Shown here: positions 6,861-16,089 of the stretch, in pieces
How positions within the stretch are numbered: the first letter of the stretch is position 1
Layout of the letters: every line of letters begins with the position of its first letter
Notes under the pieces: generated by a model
The model's input: only the letters and a program-made list of their open reading frames with translations
What the model was told of the DNA's origin: nothing
Database searches by the model: none
Position numbers and translations under genes: made by a program
Assembly: GCA_964487255.1 (NCBI GenBank)
Contig: CAZAQV010000002.1
Span: 1 to 64,000 of the forward strand
Source: CAZAQV01 sp964487255
GTDB taxonomy: Bacteria; Myxococcota_A; Polyangia; Polyangiales; CAZAQV01
DNA length: 64,000 nt
Reading direction: 5' to 3'

Positions 6861-9188
6861 TCAGTCAAAGCGGGGCACGATGTAGTAGCCACGCGCGCGC
6901 CCAAGTTCAGAGGTCTGTTCATGGCGCGTACTGTGGGCACGCTCTTCCAGGTCGACGACGCAAGCCTGCTCGGTGGAATTGACCAACAAGCCGGTGACCG
7001 CCTTTTTGTGCGGCTTTTGCTTCATGTCCTGACCTCGGTAGACATTGAACTCTCCCGGTTTTGTTTTGCCAATCCCATAAACGAGACTTGCGGAAGAAAG
7101 CGGCCCTACTGCCACAAGGTGGACTTCATTTTCTTCGCTGAACGAAGGCGGGTCGGAAAACTCAGAAAGCAACTTTTCGAACTCCACATAGAAGGTGTCG
7201 CTGAGTTCTCGCTCTGCATTCTTTCTTTCTTTTTGCAACGCACTCAGGGAAATTCGACGAGAGGGTCCCGAATCCGCGTACGCAAGTTCTAGTCGGATCC
7301 CGACGACGAGACTGCTCTGCAACTTTTCGTCGTCGTCCGTTGATCCACTTACCCAATCGCCTGGCGTCACGATCGAAAAAGCAACCCCCTGCTGTGCGGC
7401 GAACTCGTACGCGGCTTCGTGGAGCTTTCTCACTTCACCAACAGTGAGCTTGGCGGGCTCAAGCCTTCTGCCCACAAAAAGCCCCGCCATGGTCTCTTCG
7501 GCAAAGGCCCAGGCGAACTTGTAGGGTGAAGGCGCTCGTGTCTGAACTTGCACGGATGGTGCCGCCTCAGGAAAACGTCGAGCTGCGTCCGACATTTCTG
7601 CGACCGCGGTATAGCCTCGTTCGCTGAGGGGTGAGACATAGTCCAAGCAGCGCCCTTTCTTGATAGGGCTCTCCGCTTGCTCAATGCCGTCAAGGGCCTC
7701 AAGCGCCAGCAGCGCAATGCGTGGATCTTCATGCAAAGTCACCTTCTCAAGCACCGCTCGCTGGCCTTCGTCCCTGGCCGCGCGCTTCAAGCGTCGACGT
7801 ACCGCAGCCACATCGTAACCGCGTGTGTCGTTGTTCTCTGCAATTCCATCGCAAACCGCTTTGAGCGTCTTCGCACCACACCGCTGCACTGCATCAAAGG
7901 CATCGTCCATGAGTCTGGCTCGCTCGGCAGCTTGCTTGATGTGGCTCATCTTGGGTTTGGGCAAGCGTACCCAAAGATGCAGATGCTGACGCACAGGACC
8001 GCGCTTCTTCTTGATGTATTCGGTCACTTCCTCGCTGCCAAGCGAGGCCGCGAGACCCTCGGCAGAAGCGACACCGTTCTTCGCATACATCAATGCAAGT
8101 TCGCCGGCGCGGGGATGCTCTAGCTCCGCAAGCGTCTGAAGGGCTGGTAGCAAGGAGGTGTCCCCTTGTGAAGCAGATCGCTTCTCAAGCCAATCCGCAA
8201 TCCCATCCCCGAGTTCGATCAAGCGTTTGGAGCCGATAACACGCAGCAAACCCGTGCGCTCCTGACTGTCCAGAGCGTCCATCGAGCCCCAAAAGTCGGT
8301 TCGAACCCGATCGAGCAAGCTCTTTCGCGCCTCGCTCTCAACGTCCCAGGCCTCAAGCAGTTCAAAAGCAGCAAGACTTTCCCGGCTCAGTCCACTGCAA
8401 CAAATTTCGCGCAGGCGCGCGGTGTCCATGGGACCGATCGCCTCAACCAAATCCTTGTAACGCGGTAGGTCATCGAGCATGCGCCTGGCCGCACCCGGCA
8501 CGCGTCCAACGGCGAGAGGCAAAAGTGCCCAATATCCGTGGGGATAACCACCTTGCCGACCCATACTGACCGTGATGAGCTTTTCAATCAGTCCGGCGCT
8601 CACGGGCGCTTCAGCTCCGAGCGACGCCAATCCCGCACACAAAGCGGGCGCTTTTGCGCCCAACTGCTCCGACTCCGGCTCCGCGAACTCTTCCATGTCC
8701 GACTCTTCGCTCAGTTCTTCCGCACAAACTGACAAGAAACGTTCCAACCATTCTTCGACGGCCTGAACGAGCAAGGGAGAACGCAAGAGAGCCAGGGCTT
8801 CGACCGCAGCATTGAAGGAGCGCGCGGTCGCGGGTTCGTCCTGAATCCATCGCAGCGCGGTCTGCTCCACCAAGGTGCGGTGTTTTGGAAACAAAGCGAG
8901 CGGACGGAGCGATTCATAGCCCGAGTGCAGAGCTTCAGCTCCCTCCGCCGTCTCGAAGGCTTTCTTCATTTCGCTCTGAGCAGCTTCCTCATCGCGAAGA
9001 AGCGGATTAAGCGACGCGCCTTGGCGTATACTCAGATCGTCGTGGCGAAGAAGCGAATGCAACGCTTCGCGCGCCGCAGGGTGTCGCACATGGGTCAAGA
9101 AACGCCCTCTCGTAAAGGGTTGCAACTGCGAACACTCCGCAATCCCGCGCACCAACTCATCCACTCGTTTTTCGCTGTTTCGTTCCAT
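6861..9188 (-). CDS. Large HEAT-like helical repeat protein, unknown function
   Basis: A 775-residue soluble protein without signal peptide or membrane helix. Residues about 1-540 look like a long series of amphipathic helix pairs (for example HPAAREALHSLLRHDDLSIR, VLEKVTLHEDPRIALLALEALDGIE), as in HEAT/armadillo repeat proteins. The last 230 residues are mixed alpha/beta, with a region (EVHLVAVGPLSSASLVYGIG, FNVYRGQDMKQKP) that I could not assign. Such scaffolds usually mediate protein contacts. It is convergent with the pectate-lyase-like gene (10 bp between stops) and lies 152 bp downstream of maeB on the same strand. Function unknown. Confidence 0.6.
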   Translation of the reverse strand: MERNSEKRVDELVRGIAECSQLQPFTRGRFLTHVRHPAAREALHSLLRHDDLSIRQGASLNPLLRDEEAAQSEMKKAFETAEGAEALHSGYESLRPLALFPKHRTLVEQTALRWIQDEPATARSFNAAVEALALLRSPLLVQAVEEWLERFLSVCAEELSEESDMEEFAEPESEQLGAKAPALCAGLASLGAEAPVSAGLIEKLITVSMGRQGGYPHGYWALLPLAVGRVPGAARRMLDDLPRYKDLVEAIGPMDTARLREICCSGLSRESLAAFELLEAWDVESEARKSLLDRVRTDFWGSMDALDSQERTGLLRVIGSKRLIELGDGIADWLEKRSASQGDTSLLPALQTLAELEHPRAGELALMYAKNGVASAEGLAASLGSEEVTEYIKKKRGPVRQHLHLWVRLPKPKMSHIKQAAERARLMDDAFDAVQRCGAKTLKAVCDGIAENNDTRGYDVAAVRRRLKRAARDEGQRAVLEKVTLHEDPRIALLALEALDGIEQAESPIKKGRCLDYVSPLSERGYTAVAEMSDAARRFPEAAPSVQVQTRAPSPYKFAWAFAEETMAGLFVGRRLEPAKLTVGEVRKLHEAAYEFAAQQGVAFSIVTPGDWVSGSTDDDEKLQSSLVVGIRLELAYADSGPSRRISLSALQKERKNAERELSDTFYVEFEKLLSEFSDPPSFSEENEVHLVAVGPLSSASLVYGIGKTKPGEFNVYRGQDMKQKPHKKAVTGLLVNSTEQACVVDLEERAHSTRHEQTSELGRARGYYIVPRFD

Positions 9189-9252
9189 ATGTCATCGCTC
9201 CTATTGTTCGGGCATGCCTGTTGGCGAACAAATAACGCAAGACTTGTGCCTT

Positions 9253-9274
9253 CGGAAAAGCGCCGTGCTTTCCG
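9253..9274 (-). terminator. Hairpin in the 152-bp maeB to HEAT-protein spacer
   Basis: CGGAAAAGC and GCTTTCCG pair over 8 bp with one bulge around GCCGT. It is correctly placed to end maeB transcription but has no T-run on the minus strand. Nothing else was recognised in 9189-9340. Confidence 0.3.
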
Positions 9275-9340
9275 AGCCACGTATGACAAAAGCGGCAGTT
9301 CACTGACATCTTTGTCTTCGATCGGTTGGTTGATCGTCGA

Positions 9341-11587
9341 TTAGGCCTTCGATGTGGCTGTGATCGAGGCAAGGTGCACGATGGTTTGCACGGACGCCGA
9401 AGGCTGAAGCGCATTGACCGGCTTTTTCATACCGAGCACCAGCGGTCCGATCACATCGACGCCGTCCATGGCACTGATGATCTTGTAGGCGATATTGCCT
9501 GCCGAGAGGTTCGGAAAGATGAGCACATTGGCCGGCCCTTCGAGTTCGCAGAAGGGATAGTGCGCGCGCACGTGCTTGAGCAGGGCGACGTCCGCCTGCA
9601 TTTCACCATCGATCATGATGTCGGGGCGCTGTTCTTTGACCAGACGGGTCGCACGCGCAACCTTGCGCGACTCAGGGTGCGGCGCATCCCCAAAATTCGA
9701 AAACGAGAGCATCGCAACTTTCGGAGTGATGCCCAAGGAGTGCACGCAATCGGCCGCCAAGATCGCCGTTTCCGCCATCGTTTCGGCATCGGACTCGATA
9801 TTGATCGTGGTGTCCGCCAAAAAGAGTGCGCCTCGTTTTGTGATCACCATGTAAAGACCCGCGGCCTTTTTGACATCCGGCCGCACACCCACGAGCTGCA
9901 GCGCCGGACGAATGGTCTCCGCATAGTTCCCAGTCAGACCAGCGATGAGTGCATCGGCCTCGCCGCGCCGAACCATCATCAAGCCGTAGTGGGTTTTGGA
10001 GCGGTAAAGCCGCGCCAGCGCCTCACCGCGCGTGAGGCCCTTTCGTTGCCGCAGCGCCCATAGCTCTTCGGCCATCTCATCGAGGTTAGGGAGCCCATGT
10101 CGTGCAAGTATGTCGATACCGTCTAGGTCGATTCCCGCAGCATGCGCGCGCTCTTCGATCACTGCGGGCATCCCGATCAAAATGGGATGGGCGATGCCCT
10201 CATCAGCGAGGATACGCGCCGCCTGCACAATGCGCAGCTCGTCACCCTCGGGGAAGACGATGCGTGCCTGCGTGCGTTTGGCGGCTGCCGTGACCTTCCA
10301 CATGATGCGACGCGTGGGGTCCAGTCGATGCGAAAGCGACTCGGTATATGCTTGGATGTCGATCTCTTTGCCGGCCACACCTGAGTCCATCGCCGCTTTG
10401 GCCACGGCCGGCGCCACGTGGGTCAGCGAACGCGTGTCCATGGGCTTGGGGATGATGTAGTCGGGTCCAAACTTGATCGCCTCACCACCGTACGCCGAAA
10501 TGACGTCCTCCGGGACGCCCTCACGTGCAAGTTCGGCCAGGGCACGTGCCGCAGCGAGTTTCATCTCTTCGTTGATCGTGCTCGCCGAGACGTCGAGCGC
10601 GCCACGAAAAATGTACGGAAAGCCGAGCACATTGTTGACCTGGTTCGGATAGTCGCTGCGACCGGTGCCGACGATCGCATCGGGGCGTGCAGAACGGGCG
10701 TCGTCGTATGAGATTTCGGGATCGGGGTTGGCGAGTGCAAAGATGATGGGACGATCGGACATCTTTGCGACCATTTCTTTGGACACCAGACCACCCGACG
10801 CCAGGCCACACATAATGTGGGCGCCTTCGAAAGCATCCTCGAGCGAGCGCCGCGGATCAGACGCCGGAAGCGCAAACGACGCTCGAAACGGGTCCATCTC
10901 CTCGTCGCGATCCTCTCGGATTACGCCGTGGCGGTCGACCATCGCGATATTCTCCTTCTGAATGCCTAGTTTCATCCACAGGTTCATGCATGCGATGGCC
11001 GCAGCACCCGCTCCGATACACACGACACGACAATCTTTGAGCTCGTGCTCTTGCCACTCTGCCGCGTTGATCAAAGCCGCCGCGGAAATGATCGCTGTAC
11101 CGTGCTGATCATCGTGAAACACGGGAATATTCATTCGTTCTCGAAGCGCTTGCTCGATCACGAAGGAGTCCGGTGCTTTGATGTCTTCGAGGTTGATGCC
11201 GCCAAAGGTCGGCTCGAGTGCAGCCACCACCTCGATGAAACGATCGGGGTCGCTGGCGTCGACCTCGATGTCGAAAACATCAATGTCTGCGTAGCGCTTG
11301 AAGAGCACAGCCTTGCCTTCCATGACGGGTTTGGCCGCCAATGGACCGATGTCGCCAAGGCCAAGCACCGCTGTCCCATTGGTGATCACTGCGACGAGGT
11401 TGTTGCGCGCCGTGTAAAGACCGACCGTGCTCGGGTCCTTGGCAATCTCACGACACGGTTCGGCCACTCCGGGTGAATAGGCCAGCGACAAATCTCTTTG
11501 CGTTGCGACCGGTGTGGTCGGAACGACCTCGATTTTTCCAGGGCGCCCTTCGGCGTGATATCTAAGCGCGTCTTCTCTGCGACTCAT
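9341..11587 (-). CDS. maeB: NADP-dependent malic enzyme with C-terminal phosphotransacetylase-like domain
   Basis: About 748 residues, the usual length for MaeB-type bifunctional-looking malic enzymes. The N-terminal half holds the malic domain (YSPGVAEPCREIAKDP, GTAVLGLGDIGPLAAKPV, FKRYADIDVFDIEV, the metal-binding part near PVFHDDQHGTA) and the NAD(P) fold with GAGAAAIACMNL. The C-terminal half (from about 425: RIVFPEGDELRIVQAARIL) is a PTA_PTB domain, in this family a regulatory acetyl-CoA-responsive module rather than an active transferase. It decarboxylates malate to pyruvate and yields NADPH. I place the start at MSRREDALRYHAEG; a longer reading from 11644 translates the adjacent intergenic repeat and is unlikely. 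Confidence 0.93.
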   Translation of the reverse strand: MSRREDALRYHAEGRPGKIEVVPTTPVATQRDLSLAYSPGVAEPCREIAKDPSTVGLYTARNNLVAVITNGTAVLGLGDIGPLAAKPVMEGKAVLFKRYADIDVFDIEVDASDPDRFIEVVAALEPTFGGINLEDIKAPDSFVIEQALRERMNIPVFHDDQHGTAIISAAALINAAEWQEHELKDCRVVCIGAGAAAIACMNLWMKLGIQKENIAMVDRHGVIREDRDEEMDPFRASFALPASDPRRSLEDAFEGAHIMCGLASGGLVSKEMVAKMSDRPIIFALANPDPEISYDDARSARPDAIVGTGRSDYPNQVNNVLGFPYIFRGALDVSASTINEEMKLAAARALAELAREGVPEDVISAYGGEAIKFGPDYIIPKPMDTRSLTHVAPAVAKAAMDSGVAGKEIDIQAYTESLSHRLDPTRRIMWKVTAAAKRTQARIVFPEGDELRIVQAARILADEGIAHPILIGMPAVIEERAHAAGIDLDGIDILARHGLPNLDEMAEELWALRQRKGLTRGEALARLYRSKTHYGLMMVRRGEADALIAGLTGNYAETIRPALQLVGVRPDVKKAAGLYMVITKRGALFLADTTINIESDAETMAETAILAADCVHSLGITPKVAMLSFSNFGDAPHPESRKVARATRLVKEQRPDIMIDGEMQADVALLKHVRAHYPFCELEGPANVLIFPNLSAGNIAYKIISAMDGVDVIGPLVLGMKKPVNALQPSASVQTIVHLASITATSKA

Positions 11588-11602
11588 GGCGGCTCTACTT
11601 AT

Positions 11603-11681
11603 GGCTCTTCGCGGCTGCGCGTCGCAAGCATTGATTTGCTTCATCGCAAATCCCCTTACTTTGGCTCCGCACGCTCATCGC
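11603..11681 (+). repeat. Hairpin-bearing intergenic repeat family R1, copy 1
   Basis: A 79-bp element starting GGCTCTTCGCGG and ending GCTCATCGC. Its centre is a stem, GATTTGC (11633-11639) and GCAAATC (11646-11652), with a 6-base loop. It is nearly identical to copy 2, which lies 12 bp further on. It is in the upstream region of maeB (minus strand) and of the GT39 gene (plus strand). Confidence 0.85.
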
Positions 11682-11693
11682 TACTCTGCCTCT

Positions 11694-11771
11694 GGCTCTT
11701 CGCGGCTGCGCGTCGCAAGCATTGATTTGCTCATAGCAAATCCCCTTACTTTGGCTCCGCACGCTCATCGC
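11694..11771 (+). repeat. Repeat family R1, copy 2
   Basis: A 78-bp element matching copy 1 except in the loop (TCATA instead of TTCATC). Stem GATTTGC (11724-11730), loop 11731-11735, GCAAATC (11736-11742). The two copies together fill most of the 247-bp spacer 11588-11834; I see no other gene there. Confidence 0.85.
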
Positions 11772-11834
11772 GGAGAGCCTACACGATATTCGAGGCTTGT
11801 CGCGTGTCTCAATCACGGGTAACAGCTAGGGGCC

Positions 11835-13508
11835 ATGGGCAACGAGCCTCGTCCCATCTTGTACCACGCAATCGGAGCCGCGATCTGTGCAGCCTACGTC
11901 GTCCTGCTGATGAGCACGGCGAGTGACTTGGCAATGTCGCGCGACGAGAGCTTTTACGTGCACGCGGCAGAGCTTTACGCCGGTTGGTTCGAGATTCTCT
12001 TCGAAGATCCGTCAAGGGCGTTCGAGCAGAGCATGATCGACCGCCAATGGAAGTACAACCACGAGCATCCGGCGCTCGCCAAATCGGCATTCGCACTGTC
12101 TTGGCTGGCTCACAAGAAATGGCACGTGTTCGCGAGTGATACGATGGCGTTTCGGTTCCCAGCAATCCTGAGTGCAGGGCTATTGCTTTGGCTTTTGGTC
12201 GTTTGGGGCGCACGAGCGGTTCATCTGTACGCCGGTGTGTTCGCGGCGCTCACCATGGCGCTTCTACCTCGCTTTTTCTACCACGCGCATCTCAACTGCT
12301 TCGACGTGCCCATCGTGACCGCGGTCACGGCTTGCGCGTATTGCTACTGGCGGTCCCTGGATTCGAAGCGCTGGGTGGTGATCCTCGGTCTGGTCTATGG
12401 CCTCGCGCTCGCGACCAAACACAACGCTTGGATCGTGCCCGGTATTTTTCTGGTCCACTGGGGCTTCGTCGTCTGGGGCTCTGCTTCTGGCTCTTCGCGG
12501 TGGTTTCCCTGGTGGCTGGTGTCGATGGCATTGCTCGGCATCCCGATCTTCTTCGTGACTTGGCCCTGGCTGTGGAACGACGGCTGGCAGCGCTTCGTCT
12601 GGTACGCCAACTTCCATATTCGCCACGTGCACTACAACATGGCGTATCTCGGGACGACCTATTTCCAACCACCGCTGCCCATCAGCTACCCGTGGGTCAT
12701 GACGCTCTTCACGGTACCGCTCACCACGCTACTGCTGTGCGTGTTCGGTATCGCATTGCGTTGGCGAAGGTTGCTCCCACCTCTGTTTGAGAAGAAGGGC
12801 GAAAGCCAAGATGTTCGCTTCGTCGAGATCTTATGGATCGGTTTTCTGCTGGCTCCCTTGGTCGTGATTTCACTTCCAAGTTCGCCCATCTTTGGGGGCA
12901 CCAAACATTGGCACACGAGCTATCCTTTCCTCGCACTTTTTGCGGGGCTTGCCGCTTGCAAGCTTTGTAGCGCCGCAGTCGCAGCAGTCTCCGAAAAGGC
13001 GAAACACTCGTCGGGGATCTTGTCTCGCATGCCCCGCCTTGACTGGGCTGTTGGCGCATCCATCTTCTTACTACTGGCACCTGGAGCCGTTCAGACAGCG
13101 CACGCGCATCCCTTTGGACTTTCGCACTACACGCCGGTCGCAGGCGGTATCGCCGGCGCGGCCGATCTCGGCATGAACCGCCAGTTCTGGGGTTTTACGC
13201 ATGGGGCCATGCTCGATTGGTTCAAAGAACACCTCCCCGACGGTGGCACCGTTTGGACCAGCGACGCCACGCACAAATCGTGGTCAATGCTGCATCGCGA
13301 TGGCCTACTTCCCGAAAATATTCGCGCAACCGGTAACATGGCGAGCGCAGACGTGGCCATCGTTCACTTTGAGCACCACTTCGTCGAAGAGGACTACCAA
13401 ATCTGGGAAGCCTTCGGCACCGTCCAACCCGCATATGTGCTCACCTACGACGGAGTACCCATCGTTAACGCCTACACCAACCCCAAGAGCACGCACTTCA
13501 AACCTTAG
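11835..13508 (+). CDS. GT39-type polyprenol-phosphate-dependent glycosyltransferase (ArnT/PMT-like)
   Basis: A 557-residue polytopic membrane protein with about ten hydrophobic segments. The first periplasmic loop carries the acidic motif of family 39 (SRDESFY, about residues 35-41) and a second conserved KYNHEHPALAK block (about 75-85), as in ArnT and PMT relatives. A further periplasmic loop has FSLPSSPIFGGTKHWHTSYPF-like aromatic and His residues, and the C-terminal soluble part ends near the membrane. Such enzymes move a sugar from a lipid carrier to lipid A, protein or a polysaccharide. The acceptor is unknown. The gene stands alone; a strong hairpin follows the stop. Confidence 0.75.
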   Translation: MGNEPRPILYHAIGAAICAAYVVLLMSTASDLAMSRDESFYVHAAELYAGWFEILFEDPSRAFEQSMIDRQWKYNHEHPALAKSAFALSWLAHKKWHVFASDTMAFRFPAILSAGLLLWLLVVWGARAVHLYAGVFAALTMALLPRFFYHAHLNCFDVPIVTAVTACAYCYWRSLDSKRWVVILGLVYGLALATKHNAWIVPGIFLVHWGFVVWGSASGSSRWFPWWLVSMALLGIPIFFVTWPWLWNDGWQRFVWYANFHIRHVHYNMAYLGTTYFQPPLPISYPWVMTLFTVPLTTLLLCVFGIALRWRRLLPPLFEKKGESQDVRFVEILWIGFLLAPLVVISLPSSPIFGGTKHWHTSYPFLALFAGLAACKLCSAAVAAVSEKAKHSSGILSRMPRLDWAVGASIFLLLAPGAVQTAHAHPFGLSHYTPVAGGIAGAADLGMNRQFWGFTHGAMLDWFKEHLPDGGTVWTSDATHKSWSMLHRDGLLPENIRATGNMASADVAIVHFEHHFVEEDYQIWEAFGTVQPAYVLTYDGVPIVNAYTNPKSTHFKP

Positions 13509-13509
13509 A

Positions 13510-13546
13510 ATTGTCAGGTTCGGTGCCGGGCACCAAACATGACAAT
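13510..13546. terminator. Long inverted repeat between convergent genes
   Basis: Arms of 18 bases, ATTGTCAGGTTCGGTGCC (13510-13527) and GGCACCAAACATGACAAT (13529-13546), match at 16 of 18 positions. It starts 2 bases after the stop of the GT39 gene and ends 10 bases before the stop of the convergent NamZ-fusion gene, so it can serve both strands. There is no clear T-run. Confidence 0.5.
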
Positions 13547-13556
13547 CTGCAATTCA

Positions 13557-15986
13557 CTACGGATAAAGCAGGTGTTGCTTGCGCTTTTGGTTGAACGCCT
13601 CAAGGCCTTGGTCGCTTTTTGCAATCGCCTGAGCAATAACCTCGTTCGCCGGTCGATCCGCCGAAGCGCCAAGCAGAAGCTGCGTAACTTCACGATCGCC
13701 AATCATCTTTTCGACGCGCTGAGGGTCAACGTGAGGCTGCGTGCGCGCGAGTGCAAGCACGAGCGCATAGCCGAGCAAACGTGGGTCTTGAAGTGACTCG
13801 CGGGCCACCGTCAGCCGCGCGCCGTGACAGCGTCGCCCGCGATGTCGACCGCTGCGAGGAACGAAACGGGTCGGTGTGAGTGTCGCGCCGCGGATCTTTG
13901 CCTCCTCAACCGATCTGACAAAAGCCACAGCATCAAACTTGGGCGCGCCGATCAAACGAAAGGGTTCTTCCGTGCCCCGGCCGACGCTAATGTCCGTGCC
14001 TTCGATGAGCGCCACAGCCGGATACAAGTCGACCGTCGCAACATCAGGCAGGTTGGGCGAAGGCGCAAACCACGGCAGCTGCGTTCTTGAATAACCCCAG
14101 CCGCGCTGCCAGCTTGCGACACGAGAATATGAGAGCTCGACTTCGATATTGAGTTCCGCCCTGAACAGCTGCGCCAACTCGGCCAGCGTCATGGCGTGCT
14201 CGAACGCAAGGGGATGATGGTTGATAAACGTGCCTTGGCTGTGCGAGTCGAGCATAGGTCCGAGCGCGCGCTCAGCGCCCAGCGGGTTGGGTCGATCGAG
14301 TACCATCAAAGGAACGCCCTGCTCGGCTGCCGCTGCCATCGCCCGCCGCAAGGTTGCTTGGTACGTATAAAAGCGAACGCCAACGTCCTGAAGGTCGAAG
14401 AGCACCACATCCAAGCCCGAAAAGGCATCCGTGCGAGGCTTTTTGTGCTCCCCAAAAAGCGAGACGACTGGCGTGCCCGTACGCGCATCGTAGTCGTCTT
14501 TAACTTTGCCCTCGCGCATGGCACTTAGACCGTGCTCAGGACTGAAAAGCCGCACCAGTTTGACCCCACCACGAACAAGCGCGTCGATCGTACGCACACC
14601 ATCCCGGGTGCGCGCGGCATTGTTGGTAATGAGCCCGACCGTCTTCTCAGCGAGCGGCGCGAAACGCTGACTCTCAAGCACATCGATGCCCGTCATGACG
14701 CCCACGTCCTTTTCAAGAAGAACCCCCTCACGCCCTCGCAAGGCGAGCTCCGCAACTCGGCGCTGTAAAGGCCGCACGTCGCCCTGCCCGTCCGGGTAAA
14801 CGCGGTTACTCAAGAACAGCACGAACATGTTGAGTTTTGGGTCAATCCAAAGCGAGGTGCCTGCGAAACCGGAGTGACCAAAAGCGAGGTCAGAAAAGCC
14901 CTCAGCACGTTGTTTCGAGTACGCGGTTTCGACGTCCCAACCATAGTTTCGTCGTCCGCCTGGAACCTCTCGTGGTTCGGTCATCGCAGCAAAGGCCGCC
15001 TTGCTGAGTAGCTTCGTGCCATCGTCGAGAGCGCCTCCTCGCAACAACGCTTGCGCGAAGCGCCGAAGATCGTCCGCGGTCGAAAATAGCCCGGCATTGC
15101 CAGCGACTCCACCGAGGCGCCAGGCGACCGGATCATGCGTCTCGCCGCAAATGAGTTCGCGCTCACCACTTCGTTTGTCGGTGTACTCGGTCGGCGCAAC
15201 GCACGCTTCGATGAGTTCATCTGGAAGCGGGCCAAATCTCGTCGATTGAAGGCCCAGCGGCTTGGCGATCCGGGCCTCAAAGTACCGGTCCAAACGCTGG
15301 CCACTGATGCGCTCCACGAGTGCACCCAAGATGACATATCCGATATCGCTGTAACGAAACGACGCGCCGGGTTTAGCGTCGAGCTTGGCCTGGCAAATCG
15401 CGCGCAGCGCCTGCTCACGCGACTTGCCGCCGTACTCCCGCCTCGAAATCACAGGGGGCAAGCCAGCCGTGTGAAGAAGCAGTTGTGCGACCGTCACCCG
15501 CGACTTGGCTCCCCGGACAAAGCACGGAAGATGCTTAGCGACAGGGTCCTCGTACTCGACGCGGCCTTGGTCCACCAATTGCGCAAGCGCAAGCGCAGTG
15601 ACCAGCGGTTTGGTAAGTGAACTAAGGTCGTAGATGGTCGCACGGTCGACCAAACGTGCACCTGCGCCACGCTCAAGTTCGCCGAACGAAGCCGAATACC
15701 ATACATGCTGCGCATCGCCGATCACGACAGCGGCACCGGGCGTCGTGCCCTCGTCTATCGCTGCGAGCACCGACTGCTCGATCTCCAGCGCAACCGATAC
15801 TGGCAACCGCAAGAGCGGCGCACGCCAACTCTCCGCCTGCATCGACGTGTCCGGTGGCGTGAGGGGCTTGGGCGTATCGGATGTCCGCTGTGGGCGGTGC
15901 TCTGAACCTCCTCCAGGGGGAGATTCGGCAGAACCGCAAGCGCCGAGAACCGAAACGGCGAGCAGCATCAAGCACGGACGGGCCAC
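13557..15986 (-). CDS. Fused beta-lactamase-family serine hydrolase and NamZ-like exo-N-acetylmuramidase lipoprotein
   Basis: An 809-residue lipoprotein (lipobox VLGAC, Cys17). Residues about 65-420 are a class C beta-lactamase/penicillin-binding fold: S123-L-T-K126 is the SxxK motif, a YSD motif follows at about 207, and a late HSG is in FGHSGFAG. Residues about 430-809 match DUF1343/NamZ: GLITNNA, RLFSPEHG, DLQDVGVRFYTY, DRPNP and EGTDISVGRGTEEPF. NamZ releases MurNAc from the non-reducing ends of glycan chains. The hydrolase half may trim or hydrolyse peptides or esters. The protein therefore likely works on peptidoglycan outside the inner membrane. An AmgK-like kinase that could recycle MurNAc lies at 59618-60682. 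Confidence 0.85.
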   Translation of the reverse strand: MARPCLMLLAVSVLGACGSAESPPGGGSEHRPQRTSDTPKPLTPPDTSMQAESWRAPLLRLPVSVALEIEQSVLAAIDEGTTPGAAVVIGDAQHVWYSASFGELERGAGARLVDRATIYDLSSLTKPLVTALALAQLVDQGRVEYEDPVAKHLPCFVRGAKSRVTVAQLLLHTAGLPPVISRREYGGKSREQALRAICQAKLDAKPGASFRYSDIGYVILGALVERISGQRLDRYFEARIAKPLGLQSTRFGPLPDELIEACVAPTEYTDKRSGERELICGETHDPVAWRLGGVAGNAGLFSTADDLRRFAQALLRGGALDDGTKLLSKAAFAAMTEPREVPGGRRNYGWDVETAYSKQRAEGFSDLAFGHSGFAGTSLWIDPKLNMFVLFLSNRVYPDGQGDVRPLQRRVAELALRGREGVLLEKDVGVMTGIDVLESQRFAPLAEKTVGLITNNAARTRDGVRTIDALVRGGVKLVRLFSPEHGLSAMREGKVKDDYDARTGTPVVSLFGEHKKPRTDAFSGLDVVLFDLQDVGVRFYTYQATLRRAMAAAAEQGVPLMVLDRPNPLGAERALGPMLDSHSQGTFINHHPLAFEHAMTLAELAQLFRAELNIEVELSYSRVASWQRGWGYSRTQLPWFAPSPNLPDVATVDLYPAVALIEGTDISVGRGTEEPFRLIGAPKFDAVAFVRSVEEAKIRGATLTPTRFVPRSGRHRGRRCHGARLTVARESLQDPRLLGYALVLALARTQPHVDPQRVEKMIGDREVTQLLLGASADRPANEVIAQAIAKSDQGLEAFNQKRKQHLLYP

Positions 15987-16089
15987 CTACAAAGGGTACA
16001 GCAAGGCTCATCGCCACTCGATCTGCAGATTTCTGGAGATACTGTACGAACTTTACACACATCTGGATTGTGTGTTAGCCCACACCTCC

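Noticed and set aside
11588..11644. An N-terminal extension of the malic enzyme to 11644
   Set aside because: The extra 19 residues translate the R1 repeat, and the family N-terminus fits the ATG at 11587.
12485..12505. A further R1 copy inside the GT39 gene
   Set aside because: Only about 15 bases (TCTGGCTCTTCGCGG) match the R1 left end, and no hairpin follows; likely chance.
15634..16089. Upstream extension of the S1 protease frame
   Set aside because: It lies antisense inside the NamZ-fusion gene and lacks protein-like composition; the signal peptide begins at 16090.
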